DNA of 8,261 nucleotides from Planctomycetaceae bacterium (GTDB lineage Bacteria; Planctomycetota; Planctomycetia; Pirellulales; Thermoguttaceae): assembly GCA_031256755.1 (NCBI GenBank), contig JAIRPZ010000071.1, positions 1 to 8,261 on the forward strand. Reading direction: 5' to 3'. Shown in pieces: positions 1 to 6,664 of the stretch. The notes under the pieces are model-generated. The model saw only the letters and a list, made by a program, of their open reading frames with translations. It was not told the DNA's origin and made no database searches. Each line of letters starts with the position of its first letter. Position 1 is the first letter of the stretch. Made by a program: the position numbers and the translations under genes.

Positions 1-560
1 CAGATACCGGAAGCCTCGAAGTTGTCATTTGCCCGTCTGCAAAAATCCGCGGGAATACTTCGCCGCTCCACTACGTTGTGAATTGCGGACCCGTTGAGGA
101 AACCGATAGGGGGTCCCAAATCATGGGGTCCCAAACCGCCGCCTTTGTGCTTTTCCGAGACCGGCGGAACAGCACGATCAACAAAAAAGTCAAATTGGAA
201 GAAATCCCGGATGGCACAGGTAATACCATTCTCCTTTCGGAAAACATTGATTTGCTGGCGTGGGCTTTCGATCCCAGCAACATGCCGCTTAATGAATTGG
301 GCGGTACCCGATCCTTTGCTGTCGTTAAAAACTGCGGTTTTTTGTGGGATAGTTGTGTTCCCCCTGCGACGCATCCCGCTCCCGCGCCTGCTTATCCGCG
401 CCCGTCTTCGTATCATGCAGGCGTTTATGTTGCCGGTTACGGCGATGGTTCGGCAAAAACGTTCAGCGATGAAACACCGGTAAATATTTATCTCAAAGCG
501 GTCTGTCCCGATGATGAAAAAGCCAAAAGGTCCATCCAGAACGGCGGATTGGGCTGGTGA
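1..560 (+). CDS. DUF1559 prepilin-like protein, C-terminal part (5' end outside window)
   Basis: This is the C-terminal 185 residues of a DUF1559 protein. The frame is open from the left edge (first full codon at base 3), so the start lies outside the window. DUF1559 proteins are greatly expanded in Planctomycetota and normally begin with a type IV pilin-like methylation helix, which would be in the missing part; they are thought to be surface or pseudopilin-like proteins of unknown exact function. Visible family hallmarks are a CPS motif near residue 10, the sequence DGTGNTILLSEN at about 70-81, and near residues 137-150 a YHAGVYVAGYGDGS segment, the usual 'H-G-V-V-A--DGS' block close to the C-terminus. 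The ending (ICLK-like helix, then NGGLGW) is normal, so the 3' end is intact. A short duplication encodes GSQ-IM-GSQ near residues 37-44. The next gene is convergent, so this is the last gene of its transcript. Confidence 0.85.
   Translation, partial: DTGSLEVVICPSAKIRGNTSPLHYVVNCGPVEETDRGSQIMGSQTAAFVLFRDRRNSTINKKVKLEEIPDGTGNTILLSENIDLLAWAFDPSNMPLNELGGTRSFAVVKNCGFLWDSCVPPATHPAPAPAYPRPSSYHAGVYVAGYGDGSAKTFSDETPVNIYLKAVCPDDEKAKRSIQNGGLGW
110..135 (+). repeat. 11-bp direct repeat, 15-bp period, in the DUF1559 gene
   Basis: GGGGTCCCAAA occurs at 110-120 and again at 125-135, separated by TCAT. The 15-bp period keeps the reading frame and duplicates the tripeptide GSQ. It looks like a small in-frame slippage or duplication event. 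Confidence 0.7.
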
Positions 561-612
561 TCGGAAACGGCTTCCGAAACAGCCCGCCCCTTTTGCTCCG
601 CCAAAAAGGGGC
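561..612. terminator. two hairpins between convergent genes, probable bidirectional terminator
   Basis: Directly after the DUF1559 stop codon there is a 6-bp stem, TCGGAA (561-566) pairing with TTCCGA (572-577) around ACGGC. A second and stronger hairpin follows: GCCCCTTTT (586-594) pairs perfectly with AAAAGGGGC (604-612) around a 9-nt loop. The A/T runs are inside the stem and no long T tract follows on either strand, so it is not a textbook intrinsic terminator. Its position, 26 bp from one stop and 18 bp from the opposing stop, supports a shared termination role for the + gene and the - strand operon. Confidence 0.55.
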
Positions 613-629
613 CAATCCCAAAGACGGCA

Positions 630-923
630 TCAGTGATGTCCGCTTTTCTTCTTTTCGGCTTCCCGCTGTTCGCGAAGTTCATCGGCAGTGAATGCCGTAT
701 CGGGACGTTTGGTCGGACGCAACAGAATGGCAATGGCAAGCGACAAAAAGAGCAGCATCACGGAAAAAGAAATGACCCAATCCGGCGTTGCCGGTGCTTC
801 TTCTTCGGCTGCCCAAACAGGACTTGCAGCAGTAAACAGAATAACGGGAAACAGACCGCCGTGCAGGAAATTTTTCCGAAAAAAACAGCCGGTTTTGGAA
901 AACGAAAACATGGTTCTCAACAT
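630..923 (-). CDS. small membrane protein with N-terminal signal and one further TM helix (97 aa)
   Basis: I do not recognise a named family. The start is ATG at 923: an AAGGAG Shine-Dalgarno (930-935) sits 6 nt upstream, so the longer open frame reaching 1085 is not used. Residues about 18-39 form a hydrophobic signal-like segment ending in PVWAAE, with a plausible signal peptidase site after Ala38 or Ala39. A short acidic/proline stretch (EEEAPATPDW) follows, then a transmembrane helix at about 49-68, then a charged tail (RPTKRPDT, LREQREAEKKK) that is probably cytoplasmic and helical. A processed protein would thus have one TM helix and a short periplasmic N-terminus. Similar short proteins with an RPTKR-type turn after the helix occur in Planctomycetota as hypotheticals, as far as I recall. 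It is the last gene of the operon, 56 bp after the zinc-ribbon gene. The start region carries a 12-bp tandem duplication. Confidence 0.7.
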   Translation of the reverse strand: MLRTMFSFSKTGCFFRKNFLHGGLFPVILFTAASPVWAAEEEAPATPDWVISFSVMLLFLSLAIAILLRPTKRPDTAFTADELREQREAEKKKSGHH

Positions 924-930
924 GGTTCTC
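907..930 (-). repeat. perfect 12-bp tandem duplication across the start codon
   Basis: The + strand unit AACATGGTTCTC is present twice in tandem (907-918, 919-930). On the coding strand this gives GAGAACCATGTT twice, so the start codon and four bases of the Shine-Dalgarno are copied in frame, giving MLRTMF. Two ATGs result (923 and 911); only the outer one has the complete AAGGAG at good spacing. Confidence 0.85.
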
Positions 931-979
931 TCCTTTCTGATATTTATTTTAACGTGTGCCGCCGTATCCGTCAAGCATC

Positions 980-1321
980 TCACTTGTTGGGAACGACAAG
1001 CGTTTTGACTTCGCAGTCCGGGCATGTCAAAAACGAACCGATACTTTCCGCGGATGCGTACATCAATGTACGGCATAATTTGCAATAAACCGGTATGCTC
1101 TCTTTGTATATTTGTACACTATTGACGTTTTGCAAATCGTAAATATCGCTTTCTTCTCCCGGAACAGTTTCCGGCGGTGTTTCCTCTGTTTGAACGCTGA
1201 CTTTCGGTTTCGGCGGTTTCCGCTGCCGGGTATAACAGACAGGACAAATCACAAATGGTTCCGTTTCGTCATCGGAAACGAATATCTCATAACGGCAACT
1301 GTCGCAGGGAAAATAAGTCAT
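980..1321 (-). CDS. double zinc-ribbon protein (113 aa)
   Basis: The protein has two zinc-ribbon modules of identical spacing. The N-terminal one has Cys6-x2-Cys9 and Cys26-x2-Cys29, and the C-terminal one has Cys80-x2-Cys83 and Cys100-x2-Cys103; both have 16 residues between the cysteine pairs. The linker (about 31-75) is rich in Pro, Glu and Lys and probably disordered. Such ribbons bind structural zinc and usually mediate contacts with protein or nucleic acid; no enzymatic motif is visible. I chose ATG at 1321 because the first knuckle begins there and an extension to 1426 would run into zwf; no clear Shine-Dalgarno is seen, so translation may depend on coupling to zwf, which ends 53 bp upstream. 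It belongs to the zwf operon by orientation and spacing. A specific function cannot be given. Confidence 0.7.
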   Translation of the reverse strand: MTYFPCDSCRYEIFVSDDETEPFVICPVCYTRQRKPPKPKVSVQTEETPPETVPGEESDIYDLQNVNSVQIYKESIPVYCKLCRTLMYASAESIGSFLTCPDCEVKTLVVPNK

Positions 1322-1374
1322 GATTTGAATGTTTAGATGTTTTTGACGCAATGTTTCTGACACAACGTGTTTTC

Positions 1375-2874
1375 CTATACAACCGGACAAAGATCGAACC
1401 ACGATTGCCCGAACTTTTTGATCCAATCATACGCACCGTCCGGACCGCCCTGATCGGCATTGTACAATTCCGGCGGCGGCATACGGCCGTTGTCCCACAC
1501 GCTCTGAATCGGATCGATAATTTGCCATGCCGCTTCGACTTCATCATTCCGGGCATAAAGCGAAGCATCGCCGTGCAGGGCATCCAGCAGAAGCCGCTCA
1601 TAGGAGTCCGGCATTTCGCCGCGGAATTGATCCTTGAAATTGAACAACAATTCCGAAGAACGCAAATGCATATCGGCATCGGGAACTTTCGACATAAATG
1701 AAATCTGTATTCCTTCCGCCGGCTGTAATTGCAGCAGCAGCCGGTTTCCTTGCAGCAGCGGTGTATGAGCAGCGGGCATCTGTTCCGTGTTTCCCTGAAA
1801 CATACTGTGCGGCGGACAGTGAAAATTGATGACAACCTGCGTTGTCCGGCAAGGCATTCCCTTTCCGCTGCGGAGATAAACCGGTACATGTTTCCAACGC
1901 CAGTTGTCAATGAAAAGCCGTACCGCCCCGAAAGTTGCGGTGATACTGTCCGGCTTCACGCCCGGTTCCTGCCGGTATCCGTTGTATTGTCCCCGAAAGG
2001 AATTCTGCATCACTTCTGTTTCCTGCATCAGCCGGATTGATTGCAGCACTTTCACTTTCTCGTCCCGAATGGACTTCGCATCGAATCGGGACGGTGCTTC
2101 CATCGTTACAAACGTCAGAATTTGCAGAAGATGATTCTGAAACATATCCCGAAGGATCCCGGCGGTTTCGTAGTACGGCGCACGCCGCCCGACCAGCGTG
2201 TTTTCGTTTGCCGTAATCTGAATGTTGTCAATGTAATTCCGGTTCCATATCGGTTCAAAAATCGTATTGGCAAACCGGAGTACCAAAATGTTGTTGACCG
2301 TTTCTTTTCCGAGATAATGATCAATCCGGTAGATTTGCGATTCGCCGAAATGCCGGTGAACGGTTTCGTTTAATTTCCGGGCGGTCGTTAAATCGGTACC
2401 GAAGGGCTTTTCGATGACGATGCGTACAGCGCGGTTCGGTGTCTCTTCCGCAAGCCCTGCGGCACCGAGTTGTTCCGCTGCCGTACCGTAAAATTCCGGC
2501 GCAACGGCAAGGTAAAAAAGGCGGACAGCGGACAAACTTGCGTCCGCTCCGTTTTCCAGTTCTTCAAGTAAACGCCGGAGCGGCTGAAAAGATGCCGCAT
2601 CCGTTATATCGCCGGTGCAGTAATGAATCATCGGCGCAAACTCACGCCACAGCGTGTCAAAATGCGCCTCGTTTTGTCCGGCGTTTCCGGTATATTTCCT
2701 TGTCGTTTCGGCAAGTTGATTCTGCCATGTTCCGCTGGTCATTGCGGTACGGGCAAAGCCGATGATATTCATCCGCTGCGGCAGCCGCTTCTTGACGAAG
2801 AGGTTAAACAGGGCGGGAATCAATTTCCGGCTTGTTAAATCACCGGACGCACCGAATATGACAAGGTTATACAT
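1375..2874 (-). CDS. zwf: glucose-6-phosphate 1-dehydrogenase
   Basis: This enzyme oxidises glucose 6-phosphate to 6-phosphogluconolactone with NAD(P)+ in the cytosol, the first step of the oxidative pentose phosphate or Entner-Doudoroff route. At 499 aa the length is normal. The N-terminal nucleotide-binding loop GASGDLTSRKL is at 8-18, and Arg42 in GFARTAM is in the position that contacts the NADP 2'-phosphate in characterised homologues, suggesting NADP use. EKPFG (155-159) and the active-site signature RIDHYLGKE (183-191) are intact, as is the catalytic His248 in DMFQNHLLQ (243-251). RWKHVPVYLRSGK (326-338) and DSYERLLLDALHGD (423-436) complete the family pattern. The ATG at 2874 gives the usual short lead into the Rossmann strand; no good Shine-Dalgarno is visible, and the gene starts 14 bp after the preceding stop, so coupled translation is likely. 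No pgl or gnd is present in the window. Confidence 0.97.
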   Translation of the reverse strand: MYNLVIFGASGDLTSRKLIPALFNLFVKKRLPQRMNIIGFARTAMTSGTWQNQLAETTRKYTGNAGQNEAHFDTLWREFAPMIHYCTGDITDAASFQPLRRLLEELENGADASLSAVRLFYLAVAPEFYGTAAEQLGAAGLAEETPNRAVRIVIEKPFGTDLTTARKLNETVHRHFGESQIYRIDHYLGKETVNNILVLRFANTIFEPIWNRNYIDNIQITANENTLVGRRAPYYETAGILRDMFQNHLLQILTFVTMEAPSRFDAKSIRDEKVKVLQSIRLMQETEVMQNSFRGQYNGYRQEPGVKPDSITATFGAVRLFIDNWRWKHVPVYLRSGKGMPCRTTQVVINFHCPPHSMFQGNTEQMPAAHTPLLQGNRLLLQLQPAEGIQISFMSKVPDADMHLRSSELLFNFKDQFRGEMPDSYERLLLDALHGDASLYARNDEVEAAWQIIDPIQSVWDNGRMPPPELYNADQGGPDGAYDWIKKFGQSWFDLCPVV

Positions 2875-2888
2875 AATGAAGCATAAAG

Positions 2889-4343
2889 TTAACCGGCGTA
2901 AGGATTATACACGCCCGGCACAGGAACCGTACTTTCGTAGAATCCGTCGGCATCCGGCTGAACCGGTGCCGCCTGATCCCAATTCGTGATTTCGCCGTTA
3001 GGGAAGTAGGGCTTCCCTTTTTCGACCAATTCGTCCCATTTCACAACTTTCCCGCAAAACGCCGCTTCCCGACCGAGAACCGCCGTCATACAGGACATAG
3101 CCGCCGAATAAGGATCGCAGCCGGCTTCAATCGGCTGACCTTCCCTAACGGCTTTCACGAGAAGATCGTGTTCCCATTGATAGGCACCTTTCGGCTGTTT
3201 GCCGGCAACTTTCCAGACATTTTTACTGTCCAAATCCAGAAGATGTCCCGGTTTACCGGTTCCGGCGGTTCCGTAAACAGATTCGGAAACGTTATTCCAC
3301 GTGTTTTTGATATGGCGGCATTGGCTGTACATTTTGGAGCCGTCGCCGTAAGTGTATTCGGCGAAGAACTGATCCCATGCCTGACCGTGCCGGTAAAATG
3401 CCCCGCGGTTCTTCTGATACCATTCGTCCCATGCATTCCGGTCGGAAAACGGCGGTGCCTGCCTCATCAGGGCGGCGGGTCCCGCTTTGATGGTGCGGTC
3501 GCCCATCGCATTGGCTTCAGTCGGATGCGCCATCTTGTCGCCTTTGCCATGAATCCAGTTGCCGATGTCGAGGTTGTGAGCGTGCTGTTCCACGATGTTA
3601 TCGCCGCAAAGCCAAACGAAATGGTACCAGTTTCGGATTTGGAAGTTTAACTCGTATTCTCCCGGTTCGCGGTTGCGGCACCAGATACCGCTGCCGTTCC
3701 AATAGACGCGGGTAAACTGTACCTGACCGATTTTACCGGCATGAATTTCTTTCACCCAATCGTAATAGAGTTTTTCCACGCGGCGTTGAAAGCCGACAAC
3801 GACTTTCAATCCTTTTTCGTCTGCCATTTTGTTGGTTTCCATGACGTGCCGGAAACCGGGAGCGTCAATGCAGACCGGTTTTTCCATGAACACGTGACAG
3901 CCCTTTTCGACGGCGGCGCGGTAGTGATACGGGCGGAAACCGGGCGGACTTGCCAAAATAACTTGGTCGCCGGGATTCAGGCAGGCGATGGCTTTTTTGT
4001 AAGCATCGAGACCGTGAAAGACATTGTCTTCAGGGAGAGTGACTTTTCCTTTGAGGGGACTGCCGTCTTTGCCGGCATCGTTTCGGAGACCTTTGGCGCA
4101 GTTTTTTGCACCGTCTTCGAAGGCATCGGCAACGGCGACGACTTTGAAATTATCACCGACTTGGGCGCGGTCTCGGACGGCGGATGAACCTCGTCCGCCG
4201 CAGCCGATCAGGGCGATTTTGATTTCATCGCTTCCGGCGGCGTGAGCCGATTGGGCAATGGTCAGACCGCTGGTAAGGGCGGCACCTGCGGTGAGCAGAC
4301 CGGAGGTTTTCAGAAAACGGCGGCGTGTAGTTTGATGGGACAT
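2889..4343 (-). CDS. Tat-exported Gfo/Idh/MocA family oxidoreductase (484 aa)
   Basis: A NAD(P)-dependent dehydrogenase of the Gfo/Idh/MocA family, which oxidises or isomerises sugars and sugar derivatives. A twin-arginine signal (RRRFLK, 7-12), a hydrophobic stretch (14-31) and an AHA cleavage site (about 33-35) indicate export folded with its cofactor. The Rossmann motif GCGGRG is at 47-52, and the family EKP motif, with the lysine that lies at the active site, is at 154-156. The region EQHAHNLDIGNW (252-263) matches the C-terminal-domain block carrying the catalytic His/Asp in planctomycete members. Length is typical of the secreted subgroup that is abundant in Planctomycetota. The ATG at 4343 has AGAAAGG 6 nt upstream. 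It is the first gene of the operon and is followed by zwf. The substrate cannot be read from the sequence; Zymomonas glucose-fructose oxidoreductase is a characterised exported relative. Confidence 0.92.
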   Translation of the reverse strand: MSHQTTRRRFLKTSGLLTAGAALTSGLTIAQSAHAAGSDEIKIALIGCGGRGSSAVRDRAQVGDNFKVVAVADAFEDGAKNCAKGLRNDAGKDGSPLKGKVTLPEDNVFHGLDAYKKAIACLNPGDQVILASPPGFRPYHYRAAVEKGCHVFMEKPVCIDAPGFRHVMETNKMADEKGLKVVVGFQRRVEKLYYDWVKEIHAGKIGQVQFTRVYWNGSGIWCRNREPGEYELNFQIRNWYHFVWLCGDNIVEQHAHNLDIGNWIHGKGDKMAHPTEANAMGDRTIKAGPAALMRQAPPFSDRNAWDEWYQKNRGAFYRHGQAWDQFFAEYTYGDGSKMYSQCRHIKNTWNNVSESVYGTAGTGKPGHLLDLDSKNVWKVAGKQPKGAYQWEHDLLVKAVREGQPIEAGCDPYSAAMSCMTAVLGREAAFCGKVVKWDELVEKGKPYFPNGEITNWDQAAPVQPDADGFYESTVPVPGVYNPYAG

Positions 4344-4393
4344 GGTAGACCTTTCTGTAAAAATGAACCGGAGAATTACCAGTAATATGGCAG

Positions 4394-4422
4394 ATTATAC
4401 CGGAATAACGCGGCGGGGGCAA
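4394..4422 (-). promoter_or_regulatory. sigma70-type promoter of the Gfo/Idh-zwf operon
   Basis: On the - strand there is a perfect TATAAT -10 box (4394-4399), a 17-bp spacer and TTGCCC (4417-4422, four of six matches) as -35. Transcription would start near 4387, giving a 5' leader of roughly 40-45 nt before the Gfo/Idh/MocA start. No operator or riboswitch is obvious in that leader. Confidence 0.6.
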
Positions 4423-4920
4423 CGGCTCCGTTGTTTTTTGCCCGGCTTTACGGAAATCAAAGATACGGTTTCTCGTGCGGATATGCAGTTGACGTGTGCT
4501 GTTCCGATGTCGTATCTCTACAAGATTGAAAATAAAAGACATATCGTAACGAAATTCGCAATATGGGTAACTGGCATCTCAAAGAAAAGGATAAGCAGAA
4601 AAAGTACATGTCGCTAGTGCTACAAAGGGGAAAGTCGAACTTTGCATTTACGATAGGCGTAAAGAGGTGAAAGGCGTTTTGCTGATCGAGCAGATCGGCA
4701 CAGGAGAGACGGAAATGAATCGTATGCTGTTGTACATCGGGTAGTCAACTGGCTGCGGCAACGGAATAACCTTTGTGTTTTGTTGGTTTTTCGGATAGAG
4801 GTTGAAGCATGTTAGAGTATTATTACCTTATGCGGAGGAAACTGCCCGAAATTGCAGCAGCACGGCATTATTTATGAAAGCAGAAATACGGAACGAGATA
4901 TTTGAACCTTACCCGTACAC
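4423..4920. other. gene-free stretch, probably decayed coding sequence
   Basis: No intact gene is visible. From about 4560 the + strand has short open pieces in different frames that end in stops: a 35-codon piece from ATG 4563 (begins MGNWHLKEKDKQKK), an overlapping piece at about 4595-4741 (contains KVELCIYDRRKEVKGVLLIE) and a piece at about 4663-4807 (contains VVNWLRQRNNLCVLLVF). At 4809 an ATG follows AGAGG and opens MLEYYYLMRRKLPEIAAARHYL before a stop. Such frame-jumping pieces beside a recognisable Sel1 remnant suggest an old pseudogene, but I cannot identify the parent gene. The part nearest 4423 is simply upstream of the operon promoter. Confidence 0.4.
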
Positions 4921-5040
4921 ACCGGATACGGACAACTGGCGTGAAGAGGCGAAAACGGCTGGAAAGTTCCGACAGATGATGCCGAAGGGTTCAAATGGTT
5001 TCATAAAGCCGCTGAACAGGGACAAAGTTAGGCAGAAATT
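4921..5040 (+). pseudogene. Sel1-like repeat remnant
   Basis: Reading + in the frame beginning at 4921, the translation gives GYGQLA, a stop at 4942, then RGENGWKVP, T-D, DAEGFKWFHKAAEQG and QS, with a second stop at 5029 followed by AEI. This matches the Sel1 repeat pattern (A-x-x-x-L-x-x-x-Y-x-x-G-x-G-V-P, then D-x-x-x-A-x-x-W-x-x-K-A-A-E-Q-G-x-x-x-A) over one full repeat and into the next. Two in-frame stops and no start make it a relic. Sel1 repeats are alpha-alpha solenoids used in protein-protein contacts. The last 50 bp overlap, in antisense, the 3' end of the 523-aa gene. Upstream frame-2 codons (about 4877-4960) also look coding-like, so the gene may additionally be frameshifted. Confidence 0.65.
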
Positions 5041-6562
5041 TTTCTAACTCATGGACAATCTGCCGTTCTTCCGGCATTTGAATTTTCGGACGTTTGGAAA
5101 GCAGCGAGCCGCAATACGGCTCGAAAACCTTGCGGACAAATTGTTTCTTCGAATCGGTCTTTCGCACTGTTTCAACAGCGGACGGATCAGCCGCAACTGC
5201 ATTGAATATGGACGCTAAATCCATACGATACGGCGCAGTATAAGCAAACATTTTCCGCAGCCAAGCAGCCGTACACGTTTTTTGTACTTTTTTACTCAAC
5301 AGCAGTATTTCGGATTCGTTAAAACAATACTCGCTCGCCAGTGCAGCAACCTCTTCTTGAATAATAGACCACATCTTTTTGGCATCGTCTTCGCAGAATT
5401 GGTCGGCGAGTTTTTTCGCCGCCACTGATCCGGCGACACCCGCTCCCAATGCTCCAATAATCCCGCCGGTAATGCCGCCGACAACCGTACCGACAACAGG
5501 AACAGCACTGCCGACAGCCGCACCCGCCGTCATACCGCCTGCCCAGCCGGCCGTTCCGGTCGCTAAACCGGTCGTATTCACAAAAAGATTTTTGCCGACT
5601 TGTTCCCAAGACATACTTTTATTGACTGCTGCACGATAAACATCCGGCGCGGTAACAACTGCCGTAATGACCGCACCGGTGATAACATTTGACCGCAGTA
5701 ATTTGGCAACGTGATTCATAGCGGCCGCACCGGCAATCGTTCTGCCGGTCGAAGCAGACGCTAATGACTGAATCATCGTTTTGCCGAGCGGCGTGTGCGA
5801 CATCGCTTTCACGCCGTGTCTTGCAAAATGCGTACCTTGTGCGGCAACCTTTGTCCGTAAAATTTGTGAAGCAATGACGCTGCCGACATAACCATTCGCC
5901 GCAGTCCGTACCGCATTGCCTAACGCATGAAAAGCGGCATCGCCGGGAGTTTCGCCGTTCCATCGCCGAAGGGCATATTCAAAAACAAATGCAATGCCTA
6001 ATGTTGATCCGTCGGTAATGCAGTTATTTTTCACGTCAAACGCAAGCGAGTCAATGTTCCCGGCTTTGGCGATATTCTTTGCCTGCTGATACGTGACCGA
6101 ACCTTCCCGAATGATGTTTTTTGCTTCGGCGGGATTCGTCACGGGCGTGCCGTCTGTGTTAAACACTTTCCCTTCGATAATCTTGTTCCGCATCATCCGG
6201 CGTGCTTTGCTGCCTTGCCCGCGCGGGACTTCAAGTTGCTGACCGGCATACTTGTAATGACCCGTTTCGGGATGAAATGCAGCGTTGACCGATTGCCGGG
6301 CGGTGCTGAAATACGTTGATTGAATCGGAATACCGTCCGCAATTCTGTCCGCACCGTTTAATTCATTTGTCAAGCCCGTTTTTTCGACTTTAACACCGTG
6401 TAAACGGTCGTTTAATGCGTTTGCGTCTTCGGCGGCAAAACCGGTTCCGCCTTTCGTGTGAAATTTATTTGTCTGTGTTTGCGTCTCTGTGTTGTGGGCA
6501 ACAACGGCAGCAAAGTTAGCCAGCCAATCGTCCATTTCGTCTGGGTCGGATTTTTTCTTCAT
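4991..6562 (-). CDS. uncharacterised 523-aa protein with GADRI-DG-IQS motif and glycine-zipper membrane domain
   Basis: I recognise this as a family found in scattered bacteria and annotated hypothetical; the function is unknown. The start ATG at 6562 has AGAGGA a few bases upstream. Residues 1-60 are polar with GFAAEDANALND (41-52). The most conserved-looking block is GADRIADGIPIQSTYF (70-85), then SVNAAF, an EVP-R segment (111-114) and NPAEAKNIIREGSVTYQQAK (143-162) with NIAKAGNIDSL. Residues 185-310 are Ala/Gly-rich with several hydrophobic helices. About 330-385 is a glycine-zipper hydrophobic region (GWAGG, GSAVPVVGTVVGGITGGIIG, GAGVAG) of the kind seen in membrane-inserting proteins, followed by FCEDDAKKMWSII (389-401) and a helical C-terminus. 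No signal peptide is seen. From memory, relatives carry Lys where this protein has Thr83 (IQSKY versus IQSTY), which could matter if the block is a PD-(D/E)xK-like site. It stands alone, with its own possible promoter, and its last codons run into the Sel1 remnant. Confidence 0.75.
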   Translation of the reverse strand: MKKKSDPDEMDDWLANFAAVVAHNTETQTQTNKFHTKGGTGFAAEDANALNDRLHGVKVEKTGLTNELNGADRIADGIPIQSTYFSTARQSVNAAFHPETGHYKYAGQQLEVPRGQGSKARRMMRNKIIEGKVFNTDGTPVTNPAEAKNIIREGSVTYQQAKNIAKAGNIDSLAFDVKNNCITDGSTLGIAFVFEYALRRWNGETPGDAAFHALGNAVRTAANGYVGSVIASQILRTKVAAQGTHFARHGVKAMSHTPLGKTMIQSLASASTGRTIAGAAAMNHVAKLLRSNVITGAVITAVVTAPDVYRAAVNKSMSWEQVGKNLFVNTTGLATGTAGWAGGMTAGAAVGSAVPVVGTVVGGITGGIIGALGAGVAGSVAAKKLADQFCEDDAKKMWSIIQEEVAALASEYCFNESEILLLSKKVQKTCTAAWLRKMFAYTAPYRMDLASIFNAVAADPSAVETVRKTDSKKQFVRKVFEPYCGSLLSKRPKIQMPEERQIVHELEKFLPNFVPVQRLYETI

Positions 6563-6664
6563 GTCTGTCCTCTTTAGAATCTGAAATTAAAGTATCGGAT
6601 ATACGCCCGCTTATCGGCATTGTCTTGCATAAAATACACCGGACAAGGAAAATTTGATACGATA

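Noticed and set aside
633..1088. 151-aa open frame on the + strand opposite the small membrane protein
   Set aside because: Basic, low-plausibility composition; the - strand frame has a signal peptide, a TM helix and a strong Shine-Dalgarno.
3741..4187. 148-aa open frame on the + strand
   Set aside because: It lies fully antisense to the Gfo/Idh/MocA gene, whose motifs are intact; it has the composition of a codon-bias shadow.
4342..4617. 91-aa open frame on the + strand upstream of the decayed region
   Set aside because: It starts inside the opposite gene's start codon region and runs over the operon promoter; no protein features and no ribosome site.
4984..4996. GGTTCAAAT resembling a tRNA T-loop
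   Set aside because: No acceptor, D or anticodon arms can be folded around it, and it is explained by the Sel1 codons EGFKW.
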